NCBI GenBank assembly: GCA_017961235.1
Contig: JAGCXQ010000047.1
Span: 1 to 64,000 of the forward strand
Source: Clostridiales bacterium
Lineage (GTDB): Bacteria; Bacillota; Clostridia; Saccharofermentanales; Saccharofermentanaceae
Reading direction: 5' to 3'
Length of the DNA stretch: 64,000 nucleotides
The notes below the pieces were generated by a model. The model ran no database searches, was not told the DNA's origin, and worked only from the letters and a program-made list of their open reading frames with translations. This document shows positions 6,975 through 16,703 of the stretch, one piece after another (within the stretch, counting starts at the first letter, position 1; each line of letters starts with the position of its first letter). The translations under genes were made by a program, and so were the position numbers.

Positions 6975-9755
6975 TTAGTCGATCCCCAGGTATTTCCAGC
7001 TCTCCGGATCATACGGGTCTCCTTCGAAAACGAACCAGTATGCCGGAAGGAAGCGTGTGCCGTTATTGCCGCTTACATCCCAGCAGTCAGAGGAGATAAT
7101 GAGCTGCGGGCCTGCTTTCTTATCAGAATTAATTGGGGCACCGGTGAACGGATTGACCGGATCAGAGATCAGATCCGAGGTCGCGATGACAGGGGTATCA
7201 GCATTGGTCATGAAATCCTCGGAGACAGTGAATCCTTTAGCATTGAAATCCTTTACCATCAGGAGCGGCATATAGAATCCCACATCCTCGTCGTGACATT
7301 TTATATCGAAGAAGCCGGCACCATATCCGTGATCGGATACCAGGATGATCCTGGTGTTATCATACACGCCCATCTCACGGAGATAATCGAACCATTCACC
7401 GAGCTGGAGGAACGATGCCATGTTCACATGGTAATGCTTTTTCTGCACGCCCTCTGACATATGCAGTGTCCTGCCGCCGAGGGTATAGCGCGTGTCTATA
7501 TCTTTGTCAAAAGCAGTGTTATCGACGATCCTGGCGGGAACATAATCCGGTTCCTGGAGAAGGCAAGGCGAGTGTGTGGTATCGTTGGTCATCATAAGGA
7601 AGGTGTTGGCAGATCCTTCCTTCACATAAGTCATATCAGAAAGGTGGGTCAGTTCCGGATAGCTTTGCATGAAATCATAGTCATATCCCTTTGCGGTGAG
7701 ATTCTTATCATCGGCTTTCTGGATAAGATCAGATGCATTGGAGAGTCCGTCATTTCCGGAGGAGCCGGAATGAGATCCTGTCGCTCCTGAGCTCTCATCG
7801 TTATAGGCACCGCTGTCATAGAATGTGTCCTGAAGAAGGACAGGAGAGATCTTCATCAGGGAATAACAGAAGAAGTTTCTGTTGCGGAAAGACGTTACCA
7901 TATCATCGAGTTTCTCCGCATCCATCGTGTCCTCGAAGAAATTGAACTGGCTGCTGGTGTTATAGCAGCGGAAGTCCGGATAATCGTCGTAGATCGAAAG
8001 ATCCGGGATCTCGGTATATCCGGCATACGGAGGATCGAAGATAGTTACCTCGTATCCGTTCTCCCCGAAAAGCACCGGCATTACTTTCAGTGCCTCGTTA
8101 TGTTTGACAGACATGATCTCTGTGTCTCTCTTATTCAGCCTTGCCGGGACATACTCATATCCGCCGAAGAGGGCAGGCGCTGCAAGATTCGTATGTCCTC
8201 CGTAGGAGATCGTGTTCGGATAGTAGGTGAAGCCGTCAAACTGCTCTTTAAGCTCCGGTTTCTCATCAAGCAGATAAGGAACCAGCGGTCCGAGTGCCCG
8301 GTCAAGCATCAGTACGACGACATTCTGACCGTTCTTCGATAAAGTGATGGCCGGCATCTGTTCCGAGTAAGTGAATCTGTTTCGGAAAGAACGGTATGTA
8401 TTATGGACGGACCGTATGCTGAAGGCCGATAATCCTATGACTGCGACGATTCCGGCAATGAGAATGATGCGGACGATGCTTCTGAGTCTCTTGAAGATGA
8501 AGTGGAAAACGATGACCAGTCCGATCACGACCAGAGAATTGATCAGGTACTCCGAGAGCTTAAAAACGGGGAATTCCTCATACTGGAGATTCTGGGAGAG
8601 GAGACCTCTGTCTGTTCCGGCAGTAAGGTAATCGATGACAGAGATGCCGCAGATCAGCCAGATACCCTCGCTAAAATAGGACTTGGTCCGATCCTTCATG
8701 AAAAAATACAGGATCCCGCCCCACAGCGTCCACAAGCCGAATGCGATACACATCGTGTATAGAACATAGAGAGAGGGGTCCGATGGGAAGCGGACATTGA
8801 TGAATTCTTCCGGGGAGGCTGCGATCACATCGATCGGAATGAGAAGACCTGTAAGGACAGACATCAATATCGTGCCGCTAAAGAATACCAGAGCATCCTT
8901 CGGCCGTTCTTTTCGTGGCGTATCATTCTTCTTCGTGCCGGACAGAAAAGGCAGCAGAAGGAGCAGGCTCAACATGGACAGAAGGATCTTCTTTCTCATG
9001 TCCAGTGTGCCCGCCGTCCACGTAAGAAGGAGAAGGGCCATACCGGCGGCAGCAGCAATGATATAAAGGACCTTTCTCGGATCCTTGAGCTTATAGAAGA
9101 TATTCTTCATCAGCGAGAAAACGTTGTTGAGGAGCCAGTAGAAAACGAGTCCGGACGGGGAGTGGTAAAGCAGGATCAGGAAGAAGAGTGCAAGACCATA
9201 TACCCGAAGCTTCTCACTGATCGGATGTCCCTTGGTATATACGAAGCCCGAAATGATATTGATCAGGGTCATGAGGATAGGAAGGATATTGATCGGGAAA
9301 CTGCCGATCATAAAAAGGGCATCTTCTTTTCCCAGATCGGAAATAAACCCAAAAGAGATACCCTTCAGGCTCTGCATTCCGGAAAGAAGATGATATGCCG
9401 CGATAAAGAATGGGATCTGAAGAAGAAGGGACACCGAACTGCGAAGGGCATAGATCGGAGAATAATGATTCTGGCGGTAGAAGGTCTGCAGGATCATGAA
9501 GCGCTTATCTCCGGTGAAGGTTTTCTTCAGGTGTGAGACTCCGGGCGCCATTTTTTCCCGTGCTTCCCGCTCTTCTGCCTGCAGTTCATCCGCTCTCTTA
9601 TAGAGTGGAAGTACGAGAAAGTTTACTGTGATACTCAGCACGATGATAGACAGGCCCTCGTTTCCGATGAGACGGTTTGAGATGGAGAATACGACCTCGA
9701 AAAAGAGCTCGAGCGGGGCAATAAGGGAGGTGTACAGTATCGACAGAAACGACAT
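6975..9755 (-). CDS. YidC/Oxa1-like membrane domain fused to a sulfatase-like phosphotransferase domain
   Basis: 926 residues; start supported by AAGGAGGG. Residues ~1-225 match the YidC/Oxa1 insertase fold: a first membrane segment, a second near 35-52 running into PLYKRADELQ, a charged coiled hairpin at ~55-80, and membrane segments near 105-125, 150-175 and 185-215. Residues ~230-455 add several further membrane segments. Residues ~475-926 form an outside alkaline-phosphatase/sulfatase superfamily domain: metal Asp485 in VVLMLDRA, likely nucleophile Thr522 in GGHTNLAAP, NDTTHSP, and SDHG (Asp808, His809). It resembles LtaS-type phosphoglycerol transferases more than true sulfatases. The groove arginine of YidC (E. 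coli R366) is asparagine here (N45). It stands alone, away from any rnpA-like gene. I infer a surface-polymer modification enzyme; insertase activity is uncertain. Confidence 0.8.
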   Translation of the reverse strand: MSFLSILYTSLIAPLELFFEVVFSISNRLIGNEGLSIIVLSITVNFLVLPLYKRADELQAEEREAREKMAPGVSHLKKTFTGDKRFMILQTFYRQNHYSPIYALRSSVSLLLQIPFFIAAYHLLSGMQSLKGISFGFISDLGKEDALFMIGSFPINILPILMTLINIISGFVYTKGHPISEKLRVYGLALFFLILLYHSPSGLVFYWLLNNVFSLMKNIFYKLKDPRKVLYIIAAAAGMALLLLTWTAGTLDMRKKILLSMLSLLLLLPFLSGTKKNDTPRKERPKDALVFFSGTILMSVLTGLLIPIDVIAASPEEFINVRFPSDPSLYVLYTMCIAFGLWTLWGGILYFFMKDRTKSYFSEGIWLICGISVIDYLTAGTDRGLLSQNLQYEEFPVFKLSEYLINSLVVIGLVIVFHFIFKRLRSIVRIILIAGIVAVIGLSAFSIRSVHNTYRSFRNRFTYSEQMPAITLSKNGQNVVVLMLDRALGPLVPYLLDEKPELKEQFDGFTYYPNTISYGGHTNLAAPALFGGYEYVPARLNKRDTEIMSVKHNEALKVMPVLFGENGYEVTIFDPPYAGYTEIPDLSIYDDYPDFRCYNTSSQFNFFEDTMDAEKLDDMVTSFRNRNFFCYSLMKISPVLLQDTFYDSGAYNDESSGATGSHSGSSGNDGLSNASDLIQKADDKNLTAKGYDYDFMQSYPELTHLSDMTYVKEGSANTFLMMTNDTTHSPCLLQEPDYVPARIVDNTAFDKDIDTRYTLGGRTLHMSEGVQKKHYHVNMASFLQLGEWFDYLREMGVYDNTRIILVSDHGYGAGFFDIKCHDEDVGFYMPLLMVKDFNAKGFTVSEDFMTNADTPVIATSDLISDPVNPFTGAPINSDKKAGPQLIISSDCWDVSGNNGTRFLPAYWFVFEGDPYDPESWKYLGID

Positions 9756-9783
9756 TGAAATTGTACCCTCCTTCAGAAATCTC

Positions 9784-9841
9784 GGAGGAATCAGAATCCT
9801 CCATAAAATAATATTTTATATCTTTCAGTAATTTACTTCAA
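9784..9841 (-). promoter_or_regulatory. Promoter and leader hairpin of the YidC-sulfatase gene
   Basis: On the minus strand TTGAAG (9836-9841), 17 bases, then TAAAAT (9813-9818). A hairpin GGAGGA / TCCTCC with a seven-base loop (9784-9802) lies between the promoter and the gene's own ribosome site and could mimic or mask it. Confidence 0.55.
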
Positions 9842-9966
9842 CGATAACGTCACCCGAAGGTCATGGAGTCCCGCTCCGCGCTTATCATACCACCGCTTGG
9901 AGGTCGACTAAGATACCGGATCGGGTGTAAAATACTGGGTGATTCTAATAGATTGAGTGAATAACG

Positions 9967-10668
9967 ATGGCATATATTGAGTTTAAAGACGTAAAGAAGA
10001 TCTATAAGACCGGAGATGTCGAGGTGCGCGCGCTTGATGGCGCGGACTTCTCGATCGAGAAAGGCGAACTCTGCGTGATCCTCGGCCAGTCGGGTGCCGG
10101 CAAGACCACGCTCCTGAATATCCTGGGCGGCATGGATACGCTGACCAGCGGCACGGTGCTCCTGGACGGTCAGGAGATATCTTCCCTGAAGGAAAAAGAA
10201 CTCGCGAACTACAGACGGACGGATGTCGGTTTCGTGTTCCAGTTTTATAACCTGATCCCGAATCTCACTGCGATCGAGAATGTCGAGATGGCATCCCAGC
10301 TGGTGTCTGATCCGATGGACCCGGAGGAAGTCCTTAGCGATGTCGGTCTTTCCGATAGGAAAAAGAACTTCCCGGCGCAGCTGTCGGGCGGCGAGCAGCA
10401 GCGTGTGGCGATCGCCCGTGCGGTCGCGAAGAATCCGAAGCTCCTCCTCTGTGATGAGCCGACCGGTGCGCTTGACTACCAGACCGGTAAATCGATTCTG
10501 AGACTGCTGGCGCAGATGTGTATCGAGCGCCATATGACCGTGGTCATTATCACGCACAACTCGACACTGGCAGCGATGGCCAACCGTGTCATCCGTATCA
10601 GGAGCGGACGAGTCGTGAGCTGTGATGTAAATCCTGATCCGATATCCATAGAAGATCTCGAGTGGTGA
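9967..10668 (+). CDS. ABC transporter ATP-binding protein, MacB/LolD type
   Basis: 233 residues with a complete ATPase set: Walker [10 protein letters not shown] (~40-48), LSGGEQQR signature (~141), Walker [13 protein letters not shown], and a switch histidine in VIITHN. The sequence is of the MacB/LolD/FtsE class that works with FtsX-type permeases. The permease starts seven bases after its stop, so the two form one transporter. The ribosome site before this ATG is weak. Substrate unknown; this class exports peptides, lipoproteins or drugs. Confidence 0.92.
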   Translation: MAYIEFKDVKKIYKTGDVEVRALDGADFSIEKGELCVILGQSGAGKTTLLNILGGMDTLTSGTVLLDGQEISSLKEKELANYRRTDVGFVFQFYNLIPNLTAIENVEMASQLVSDPMDPEEVLSDVGLSDRKKNFPAQLSGGEQQRVAIARAVAKNPKLLLCDEPTGALDYQTGKSILRLLAQMCIERHMTVVIITHNSTLAAMANRVIRIRSGRVVSCDVNPDPISIEDLEW

Positions 10669-10675
10669 TACGGGC

Positions 10676-13183
10676 ATGAAGAGAAGTTACTGGAAGATCG
10701 TTTTCCGATGCATCAAAGGAAGTCTGATGCGATATCTCGCGATCCTGATGATCATTGCTCTGGGCGTCGGTTTCTTTGCCGGACTAAAGAGCACGATGCC
10801 GGCATTTTATGCGACCGGAGACAAGTATATCAGGAATCAGGAACTCTTCGACTTCAGGATCCTCTCGACCATCGGGCTGGATGATGAAGATGTAAAGAAG
10901 ATCGGTGAACTTCCCGGCATCCGTGCATGTGAAGGCGCTTCTTTTAAAGACGGACTGGTGACCCGCAGATCGAACAAAGAAGAGGGAAAAGAAGATCTTG
11001 TCTCTGTCGTGCGTTTCCACACGATGACGGAGAATGTGAATAAACTCAAACTCGTGGAAGGACGGCTCCCGAAAAAAGATAACGAGGTAGTTATCGATGC
11101 ATATGAGTGTCCTTCCGACTTCATGGGAGATACACTCATCCTGTCGGATCCGGATGGTTTTTCCCATTCCGAATATGTGGTGGTCGGATTTGTAAGATCT
11201 CCTTATTACCTGAATTTCCAGCGTGGAACGAGTGAGATCGGTGACGGAACACTCGATCTGTTCGTCTATGTGAAAAAAGAGGGACTCATCTTTAACCAGT
11301 ATTCCGAGTGTTTCGTGAAAACGGACACAGATGCAGAAACCTTTTCAGACGAATATGATGCAGACATGGCGGAATTTGAAAAGACGCTGAAGCCCCGTGT
11401 GGAGGAAGTGGTGAATGCCCGGTATGACCGCCTGAAAGAAGCGGCGAAGCTTTCTGCGATGCAATCTCCCGGCACGGTACCCGGAGATCTTTCTTATTTC
11501 GGTTTTCCTTCTTCTCCGGATTCCTATATCCTGAAGCGCGATACAAATGTCGGCTACGTCAGCTTCGATAACGATGCACAGATCGTCGATGGTATCGCAT
11601 CCGTTTTCCCGATCTTCTTCTTCGCGCTGGCGGCACTTGTCTGCTCGACGACCATGCAGCGCATGGTCAGTGACGACCGATCTGAGATCGGTACGATGCG
11701 CGCACTCGGATACTCGAAGTTTTCCATCATCCTGAAGTATGTGATCTACTCGGGGTCTGCCTCCGTAATCGGCGCGGTCGGTGGATTTGCTGCCGGCACC
11801 AAGATCTTCCCCTTCACGATATGGAAGGTCTATGACATGATGTACGGATTTGCACCGATCACGTTTACTACAGAGATACCGCTGTTCCTCATATCACTTC
11901 TGGTGTCCCTCCTTTGCTCAGTCGGAGTGACGATCGTGACGTGCTTTTCCGAGTTCACGGATACCCCTGCGGAACTTGTCCGCCCGAAGGCCCCGCCGTC
12001 CGGTAAAAGGATCTTTCTGGAATATATCACGCCGCTATGGAAGCGTCTCTCTTTCCTGCATAAGGTCTCTGCGAGAAATGTCTTCCGCTTCAAGAAAAGA
12101 ATGTGGATGATGATCATCGGCATCGCCGGATGTACAGCTCTTCTCATCACGGGATTCGGCCTGAAGGACTCGATCAATAACCTGATCAATTTCCAGTATG
12201 ACGAGATCATGACATACGATGTTTCGGTCAGCTATAGCAAGGACGCGACGGAAGAAGAGATGGTGAAGATCCTGGAAGACGCGGATCAAAAGACCGGGAT
12301 CGATACGGAGAAGATCCTGATCCGTAAAGAGCATATGAAGCACACCAGTAAACAAGCGATCCGGGATGTCGAGCTCTTTATTTCCGATGATCCGGCGTTT
12401 ACGAACTTTGTCAATCCGCACAAAGGGAAAACAGAATACGGTCTTCCGAAAGAAGGAGCGATCGGCATCAGCCTGAAACTTGCCGAGAGTAATTCTCTTT
12501 CGGTCGGAGATACGATCACACTCGAATATGGAGACGAAGGAAAGACAGTCAGCCTTCCGGTCGGGTACATCTTCGAAAATTACACTTTCCACTATGCCAT
12601 AATCAGCGCAAGTACATATACCAGTGTTTTTGGAGAGGAATATACACCTTCGGAGGCCCTTATCCGCGTGCCGGACGGAAAGTCCTACGAATATGGATCC
12701 GCCGTCGGATCGGACACGAAGGTCCAGGCCTGGAACATTATGGAAGAGGGCAGAAAGAGCTTCTCGGAAACGATGGAAAAGATGAACTATATCGTCATCC
12801 TGGTCATCATCTGCGCAGCGCTTCTCGCCTTTATCGTGCTGTTTAACCTCAACAATATCAACATCGCCGAGAGGACCCGTGAGATCGCGACGCTCAAGGT
12901 CCTCGGATTCCGGAGAGGGGAGACGGGGAGCTATGTATTCCGCGAGAATATTATCCTTTGCCTTCTGGGATTTGTGTTCGGGATCCCGACGGGGATATAT
13001 CTGCACCGCTTTGTCATCTCGCAGATCAAGATGGATATCGTGGCATATAAGATCCTGATCCTGCCGCAAAGCTACATATATTCACTTCTGCTGGTCATGC
13101 TCTTCTCGCTTGCGGTTGACCTGATGATGCGAGGAAAGATCCGAAGGATCGACATGACTGAATCACTTAAGAGCATCGAGTAA
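10676..13183 (+). CDS. ABC transporter permease with two FtsX domains
   Basis: 835 residues: one N-terminal membrane segment (~18-38), a large outside domain (~40-290), three membrane segments (~300-420) forming the first FtsX domain, another segment near 475-495, a second outside domain (~500-690), and a final FtsX domain (~700-830). This is the tandem-FtsX arrangement of Gram-positive exporters. The motif ERTREIATLKVLGF in the second FtsX domain is typical of the family, and the first has the parallel DRSEIGTMRALGY. Partner ATPase lies immediately upstream. A terminator begins two bases after the stop. Confidence 0.9.
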   Translation: MKRSYWKIVFRCIKGSLMRYLAILMIIALGVGFFAGLKSTMPAFYATGDKYIRNQELFDFRILSTIGLDDEDVKKIGELPGIRACEGASFKDGLVTRRSNKEEGKEDLVSVVRFHTMTENVNKLKLVEGRLPKKDNEVVIDAYECPSDFMGDTLILSDPDGFSHSEYVVVGFVRSPYYLNFQRGTSEIGDGTLDLFVYVKKEGLIFNQYSECFVKTDTDAETFSDEYDADMAEFEKTLKPRVEEVVNARYDRLKEAAKLSAMQSPGTVPGDLSYFGFPSSPDSYILKRDTNVGYVSFDNDAQIVDGIASVFPIFFFALAALVCSTTMQRMVSDDRSEIGTMRALGYSKFSIILKYVIYSGSASVIGAVGGFAAGTKIFPFTIWKVYDMMYGFAPITFTTEIPLFLISLLVSLLCSVGVTIVTCFSEFTDTPAELVRPKAPPSGKRIFLEYITPLWKRLSFLHKVSARNVFRFKKRMWMMIIGIAGCTALLITGFGLKDSINNLINFQYDEIMTYDVSVSYSKDATEEEMVKILEDADQKTGIDTEKILIRKEHMKHTSKQAIRDVELFISDDPAFTNFVNPHKGKTEYGLPKEGAIGISLKLAESNSLSVGDTITLEYGDEGKTVSLPVGYIFENYTFHYAIISASTYTSVFGEEYTPSEALIRVPDGKSYEYGSAVGSDTKVQAWNIMEEGRKSFSETMEKMNYIVILVIICAALLAFIVLFNLNNINIAERTREIATLKVLGFRRGETGSYVFRENIILCLLGFVFGIPTGIYLHRFVISQIKMDIVAYKILILPQSYIYSLLLVMLFSLAVDLMMRGKIRRIDMTESLKSIE

Positions 13184-13184
13184 A

Positions 13185-13214
13185 AAAGAGTCCCTTTCTT
13201 CAAAGGGACTCTTT
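13185..13214. terminator. Bidirectional terminator
   Basis: Thirteen-base perfect stem AAAGAGTCCCTTT / AAAGGGACTCTTT with a four-base loop. It ends the ABC operon and also lies after the converging lipoprotein gene. Confidence 0.85.
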
Positions 13215-13265
13215 CAATTTTCGTAGATCAATTATTCCGGAAGCGGATCAGCTTTATCCGGGCGA

Positions 13266-14240
13266 TCAATTCAGGAACGAATCATCGTCGAGATCTTCGA
13301 CGGAATCAGGAAGTTCATCCGAAGATGCAGGACGTGCCCAGATCGGTCCATCCGGCGATGGAGCAACAGGTGTATCATCAGCATCATCTTTTACGATGGA
13401 ATCCGAGTTATAAGAATTTCCCATCTGAGGAAGACCACTATTCTGGTTTCTCACAAAGGCATCCACCGGATCGGTATCTATATTGGCATTAGATGATGGC
13501 GTCGGGGAAGTATAGACATACGACTCTGCTTTCTTCTTGTTCGACATGATCACGAATGCGAAGAAGACGCCGCCGATAATGACGATCGCTCCGAAAAGAA
13601 CTCCGAATACCCACATCGGGATCTTGAATCCGCCGCCACCTTCCAGCGTGAACTTGGCATACATAAATTCATCCGCACTCAGAATATCCCATGTCAGTGT
13701 CTTTCCGGAAACATTAGTAGCATTGCTCTCTATGACTTTGCCGGGAATCTCTATAACGAATCTCATGTAGCCGCCGTATTTCTCAAGCACGCTCGAGGAT
13801 GCCCCGCTGCTCTGAGCCTGCTCTGTCTCAGAGTCATAGTTCATGGCCAGGAAATATACACCGTCCTCATCTTTCGTCAGAGAAAGAGTTCCGAAATCCA
13901 GATCTCCGGATGACATGTTTTCTATAGCCTGATCCAGAGTTGCACCGCTTTTTCTGACATAAATGCCAATATATGTATTACCATCTTCTGTTTCGATGTA
14001 GTCTTCTACTTCATATCCGGCATCAAGATACTTCGCTTTTGTTTCAGCGATCGAAGAGGACGATGCGCTGTTCGAGTCAGTCTGAAGCGTCGCATATATC
14101 ATCTGAACCTCGGTCTTTCCGTCTTCATCGATCTTGAGCTTGACCTCGTAGCGGACGCATCCCGTAAATACGAAGAGAATCGACAGGAGCATCATCACCG
14201 CGATCTTCTTCGCTAACCCTTGTTTCCGTTTCTTTTCCAT
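13266..14240 (-). CDS. LppM-like lipoprotein with C-terminal membrane anchor
   Basis: 324 residues. The N terminus is a lipoprotein signal: basic start, hydrophobic core, then FVFTGC with Cys28 as the lipidation site. The outside region (~29-205), beginning VRYEVKLKIDEDGKTEV, resembles the LppM/DUF3153 family. A membrane segment follows (~208-232, WVFGVLFGAIVIIGG), then a ~90-residue acidic, Pro/Ser-rich tail that would be cytoplasmic. Function unknown. It converges with the ABC operon and is divergent from the TerD-like operon, about 290 bases apart. Confidence 0.75.
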   Translation of the reverse strand: MEKKRKQGLAKKIAVMMLLSILFVFTGCVRYEVKLKIDEDGKTEVQMIYATLQTDSNSASSSSIAETKAKYLDAGYEVEDYIETEDGNTYIGIYVRKSGATLDQAIENMSSGDLDFGTLSLTKDEDGVYFLAMNYDSETEQAQSSGASSSVLEKYGGYMRFVIEIPGKVIESNATNVSGKTLTWDILSADEFMYAKFTLEGGGGFKIPMWVFGVLFGAIVIIGGVFFAFVIMSNKKKAESYVYTSPTPSSNANIDTDPVDAFVRNQNSGLPQMGNSYNSDSIVKDDADDTPVAPSPDGPIWARPASSDELPDSVEDLDDDSFLN

Positions 14241-14371
14241 TTTTCATTTCCTCCGTGCCTTGTTATGCACATACCCTTATTCCTACAATATGATTGTAGC
14301 ATATAGATTGATAATGTCATATTTTCAGGAGAAGTGTCAATGATGATTTACTATTATTAACGTTGCCTATT

Positions 14372-14400
14372 TTGCTTCCCGTGCAAAAATACAGTATACT
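14372..14400 (+). promoter_or_regulatory. Promoter of the TerD-GH10 operon
   Basis: TTGCTT, 17 bases, TATACT. Predicted transcription start is near 14406, exactly where the folded leader begins. Confidence 0.65.
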
Positions 14401-14407
14401 GGAAATA

Positions 14408-14496
14408 GCCGATAGCTAGTCGGGTTTACTTCATTTGGTCAGACCAATCCGGCAATATCATCGGCTTTTTCTTTACCCTGTTACGGAAAAACAGGG
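14408..14496 (+). promoter_or_regulatory. Folded leader RNA, possible attenuator
   Basis: Nested inverted repeats: outer GCCGAT (14408) with ATCGGC (14460-14465), a middle GTCGG/CCGGC pair, and an inner TTGGTC/GACCAA. TTTTTCTTT follows the outer stem, as in a terminator. A second hairpin, CCCTGTT / AACAGGG (14476-14496), comes before the ribosome site. I could not match it to a named riboswitch class. The rest of the 14241-14526 gap is the promoter and an AT-rich stretch. Confidence 0.5.
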
Positions 14497-14526
14497 GAAG
14501 AGATCTTCCATAAAGGAGCTGCGGAA

Positions 14527-16701
14527 ATGTCACCTGTTCGGGATGAATACAGAGATCTTCTATTTCGGAAAAACATTCTTATCTGCGACCGGCATGATTC
14601 CGAAAAAGCCCTAAAGATCGGCCTTGGGGAGTCGCAGCTTCCGCGTGATCTGGCCGAGTCGGAAGAGTATGTGGGGCAGACGCTTCTTTCCCTGTCGAAG
14701 CTTCTGAATATCCGGATCACTTCGGGAGAAGATCTTGCCCGTCCTTTTATGGTGGAGTACGCGTCACATATGCTGGGAGCCCAGGTCCCGCTTGCTTTCT
14801 ACAGGGGATTTCCGAAAAGTGTGCTGAAGCTTCCGATCGAAAAACTCCTTGTAGATCAGATCGTCAGCTATTTTGTTACTTACGGTATGAATGATTTTTC
14901 CACTGCCCGCCACTCGATCTTCGAGACGGAAGAAGATATGGAGCGCACGGTTTTTAAAGAACCCGGCACCGTCATAAACTTCACGATCATCACGCAGGAA
15001 GAAGCGGAAAAGAAGATCATCGCTCTGGTGAAAGATATGTTTTCTTCTACCCGTCCTCTTAATGAGGAAGCGATCAAAGTGATCGCGCTTGCGGTAAAGG
15101 ATTTCGGTATTGTTCCTGAGAGGATCGCATCGAAAAACACTGCTGTCCGCCTGTATCTTGCGACAGGGGATATCGCATTTACGAAAGATCTGTATCTGTC
15201 GGATACGATCAAACTCGTGGAACAAGTGCATTTCGAGCAGAATAAAAATTCCCGTCCGATGGCACTGCGGTTTCAGACGAATCAGCTGAATCTTAAAAAC
15301 CGTGACCGGAAGCTCATTACGAAACTGATCGATCAGTGCTTCGAGACCGGGCGGACCGATACGAAAAACTGCTATGAGAAGAAGAAGACGTGGGCAGGAC
15401 TTCTGCACCACATCCACTACCGCGCGAAGAATGAAGCGGCGGTGGAATTCCTTTCGGCAATGCGTGGGAAAGAAAACCTGTCCGCGTATTCGAGATTTGA
15501 AGAGACACTTGATCAGGCGGGAGTGCTCCCGGCAGCAGATGTTCTGATCAAGGAAAAAGGCGCCGGCGCGCTTCTGCGGAATCTGAACTATCTGGCCAGC
15601 AGATGCACCTCCGAAAAAGAACTGGACCTGCTGATCGAAAAAGCATTTGGGACAGAAAAAACGAATCCCGTCATCCTTCTTCAGATGCTCTGTATGTATT
15701 GCGCAAAAGAGCGGACCGGACGGCTGGGAAGGACTTTCCAGTTCACGAAGGGAGATCTTCTTCGTGTGCATCATGAGACAGAAGAGGAGAAGGCGAAGAG
15801 CCGGTCCGAGCTTACGGACTGGCAGAGCAGCAGGATCCTGGAATCGGTCCGATCCCGCCTTCAGGAAGCGCTCTCCGGGAAACTCGGGAAGGTCTATATC
15901 CACCCGGATATGGAGAGATTCGGTGTGCCACTCAAAGAGAGCGCATCCCAGGGAGGACTCGGGGTACTTCCATCCGGGTCGCGTGTTCCGATTGGGGCGA
16001 AGCGGAAGATCCGCGGATTTACTTACTGGGAGAAGGTCGATGATATCGATCTGTCCGTCATCGGACTAAACGAGAAGGGAGAACAGATCGAGTTCTCCTG
16101 GCGGACGATGGCCGAGAATCAGAGTGAAGCGATCACCTATTCCGGAGATGAGACCAGCGGATATGGAGGCGGTGCGGAGTATTACGACATCGTCGTTCCG
16201 GAATTCCGGAAACTATATCCTGACATGCGGTATATCGTATTCTGTGACAACGTCTTTTCGAATCTGACCTTCGACAAATGCGTGTGCCGTGCAGGTTTCA
16301 TGGTGCGCGACGAGGAGGATTCGGGAGAGATCTTCGAGCCGAAAACGGTGGAGTCCTCTTTTACAATAAATGCACCCGGAAGGTTCTGTTACCTTTTCGG
16401 GATCGATCTGAAGAAGGATGAACTGGTATGGATGAATCTGGCAAGAGATGCGGACAGCGCTGTCGCAGGGACGACCTCCATGGGATTCCTGATCGAGAAA
16501 TTCCATATCACCGAGTATATGAATCTGAAGATACTCTTTACGATGCTGGCCGAAGAAGTGGTCAGCGACCCCGGGGAAGCAGATGTCCTTCTGGTACCGT
16601 CCTCTTTCGTAGTGGAAGATCCGGAAACCGGAAAACAGAAGCAGGTCATCCGGGAATTTGATTTCGAGCGCATCCTGGCGCTCCTTGAAATGGAGGATTG
16701 A
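14527..16701 (+). CDS. Large protein with C-terminal TerD-like domain
   Basis: 724 residues, cytoplasmic; AAGGAG eight bases before ATG. The first ~480 residues are mostly predicted helix and I do not recognise them. Residues ~500-690 resemble a TerD/tellurite-resistance fold: DIDLSVIGLNEKG, then GDETSGYGGGAEYYDI and RYIVF, positions that in TerD carry calcium-binding acids. TerD proteins act in stress responses and surveillance, sometimes with phosphatases or metal-binding partners; no other ter gene is present here. The stop lies two bases before the GH10 fusion's ATG, so the two are translationally coupled. Confidence 0.6.
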   Translation: MSPVRDEYRDLLFRKNILICDRHDSEKALKIGLGESQLPRDLAESEEYVGQTLLSLSKLLNIRITSGEDLARPFMVEYASHMLGAQVPLAFYRGFPKSVLKLPIEKLLVDQIVSYFVTYGMNDFSTARHSIFETEEDMERTVFKEPGTVINFTIITQEEAEKKIIALVKDMFSSTRPLNEEAIKVIALAVKDFGIVPERIASKNTAVRLYLATGDIAFTKDLYLSDTIKLVEQVHFEQNKNSRPMALRFQTNQLNLKNRDRKLITKLIDQCFETGRTDTKNCYEKKKTWAGLLHHIHYRAKNEAAVEFLSAMRGKENLSAYSRFEETLDQAGVLPAADVLIKEKGAGALLRNLNYLASRCTSEKELDLLIEKAFGTEKTNPVILLQMLCMYCAKERTGRLGRTFQFTKGDLLRVHHETEEEKAKSRSELTDWQSSRILESVRSRLQEALSGKLGKVYIHPDMERFGVPLKESASQGGLGVLPSGSRVPIGAKRKIRGFTYWEKVDDIDLSVIGLNEKGEQIEFSWRTMAENQSEAITYSGDETSGYGGGAEYYDIVVPEFRKLYPDMRYIVFCDNVFSNLTFDKCVCRAGFMVRDEEDSGEIFEPKTVESSFTINAPGRFCYLFGIDLKKDELVWMNLARDADSAVAGTTSMGFLIEKFHITEYMNLKILFTMLAEEVVSDPGEADVLLVPSSFVVEDPETGKQKQVIREFDFERILALLEMED

Positions 16702-16703
16702 TT

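Noticed and set aside
12035..13069. Minus-strand frame opposite the ABC permease
   Set aside because: Shadow of the permease; no recognisable motif.
14408..14465. Signal-recognition-particle RNA or a known riboswitch
   Set aside because: The GGTCAG start is suggestive of SRP RNA, but GGAAGGAAGCAGCC is absent. No c-di-GMP, TPP, SAM or lysine consensus fits.
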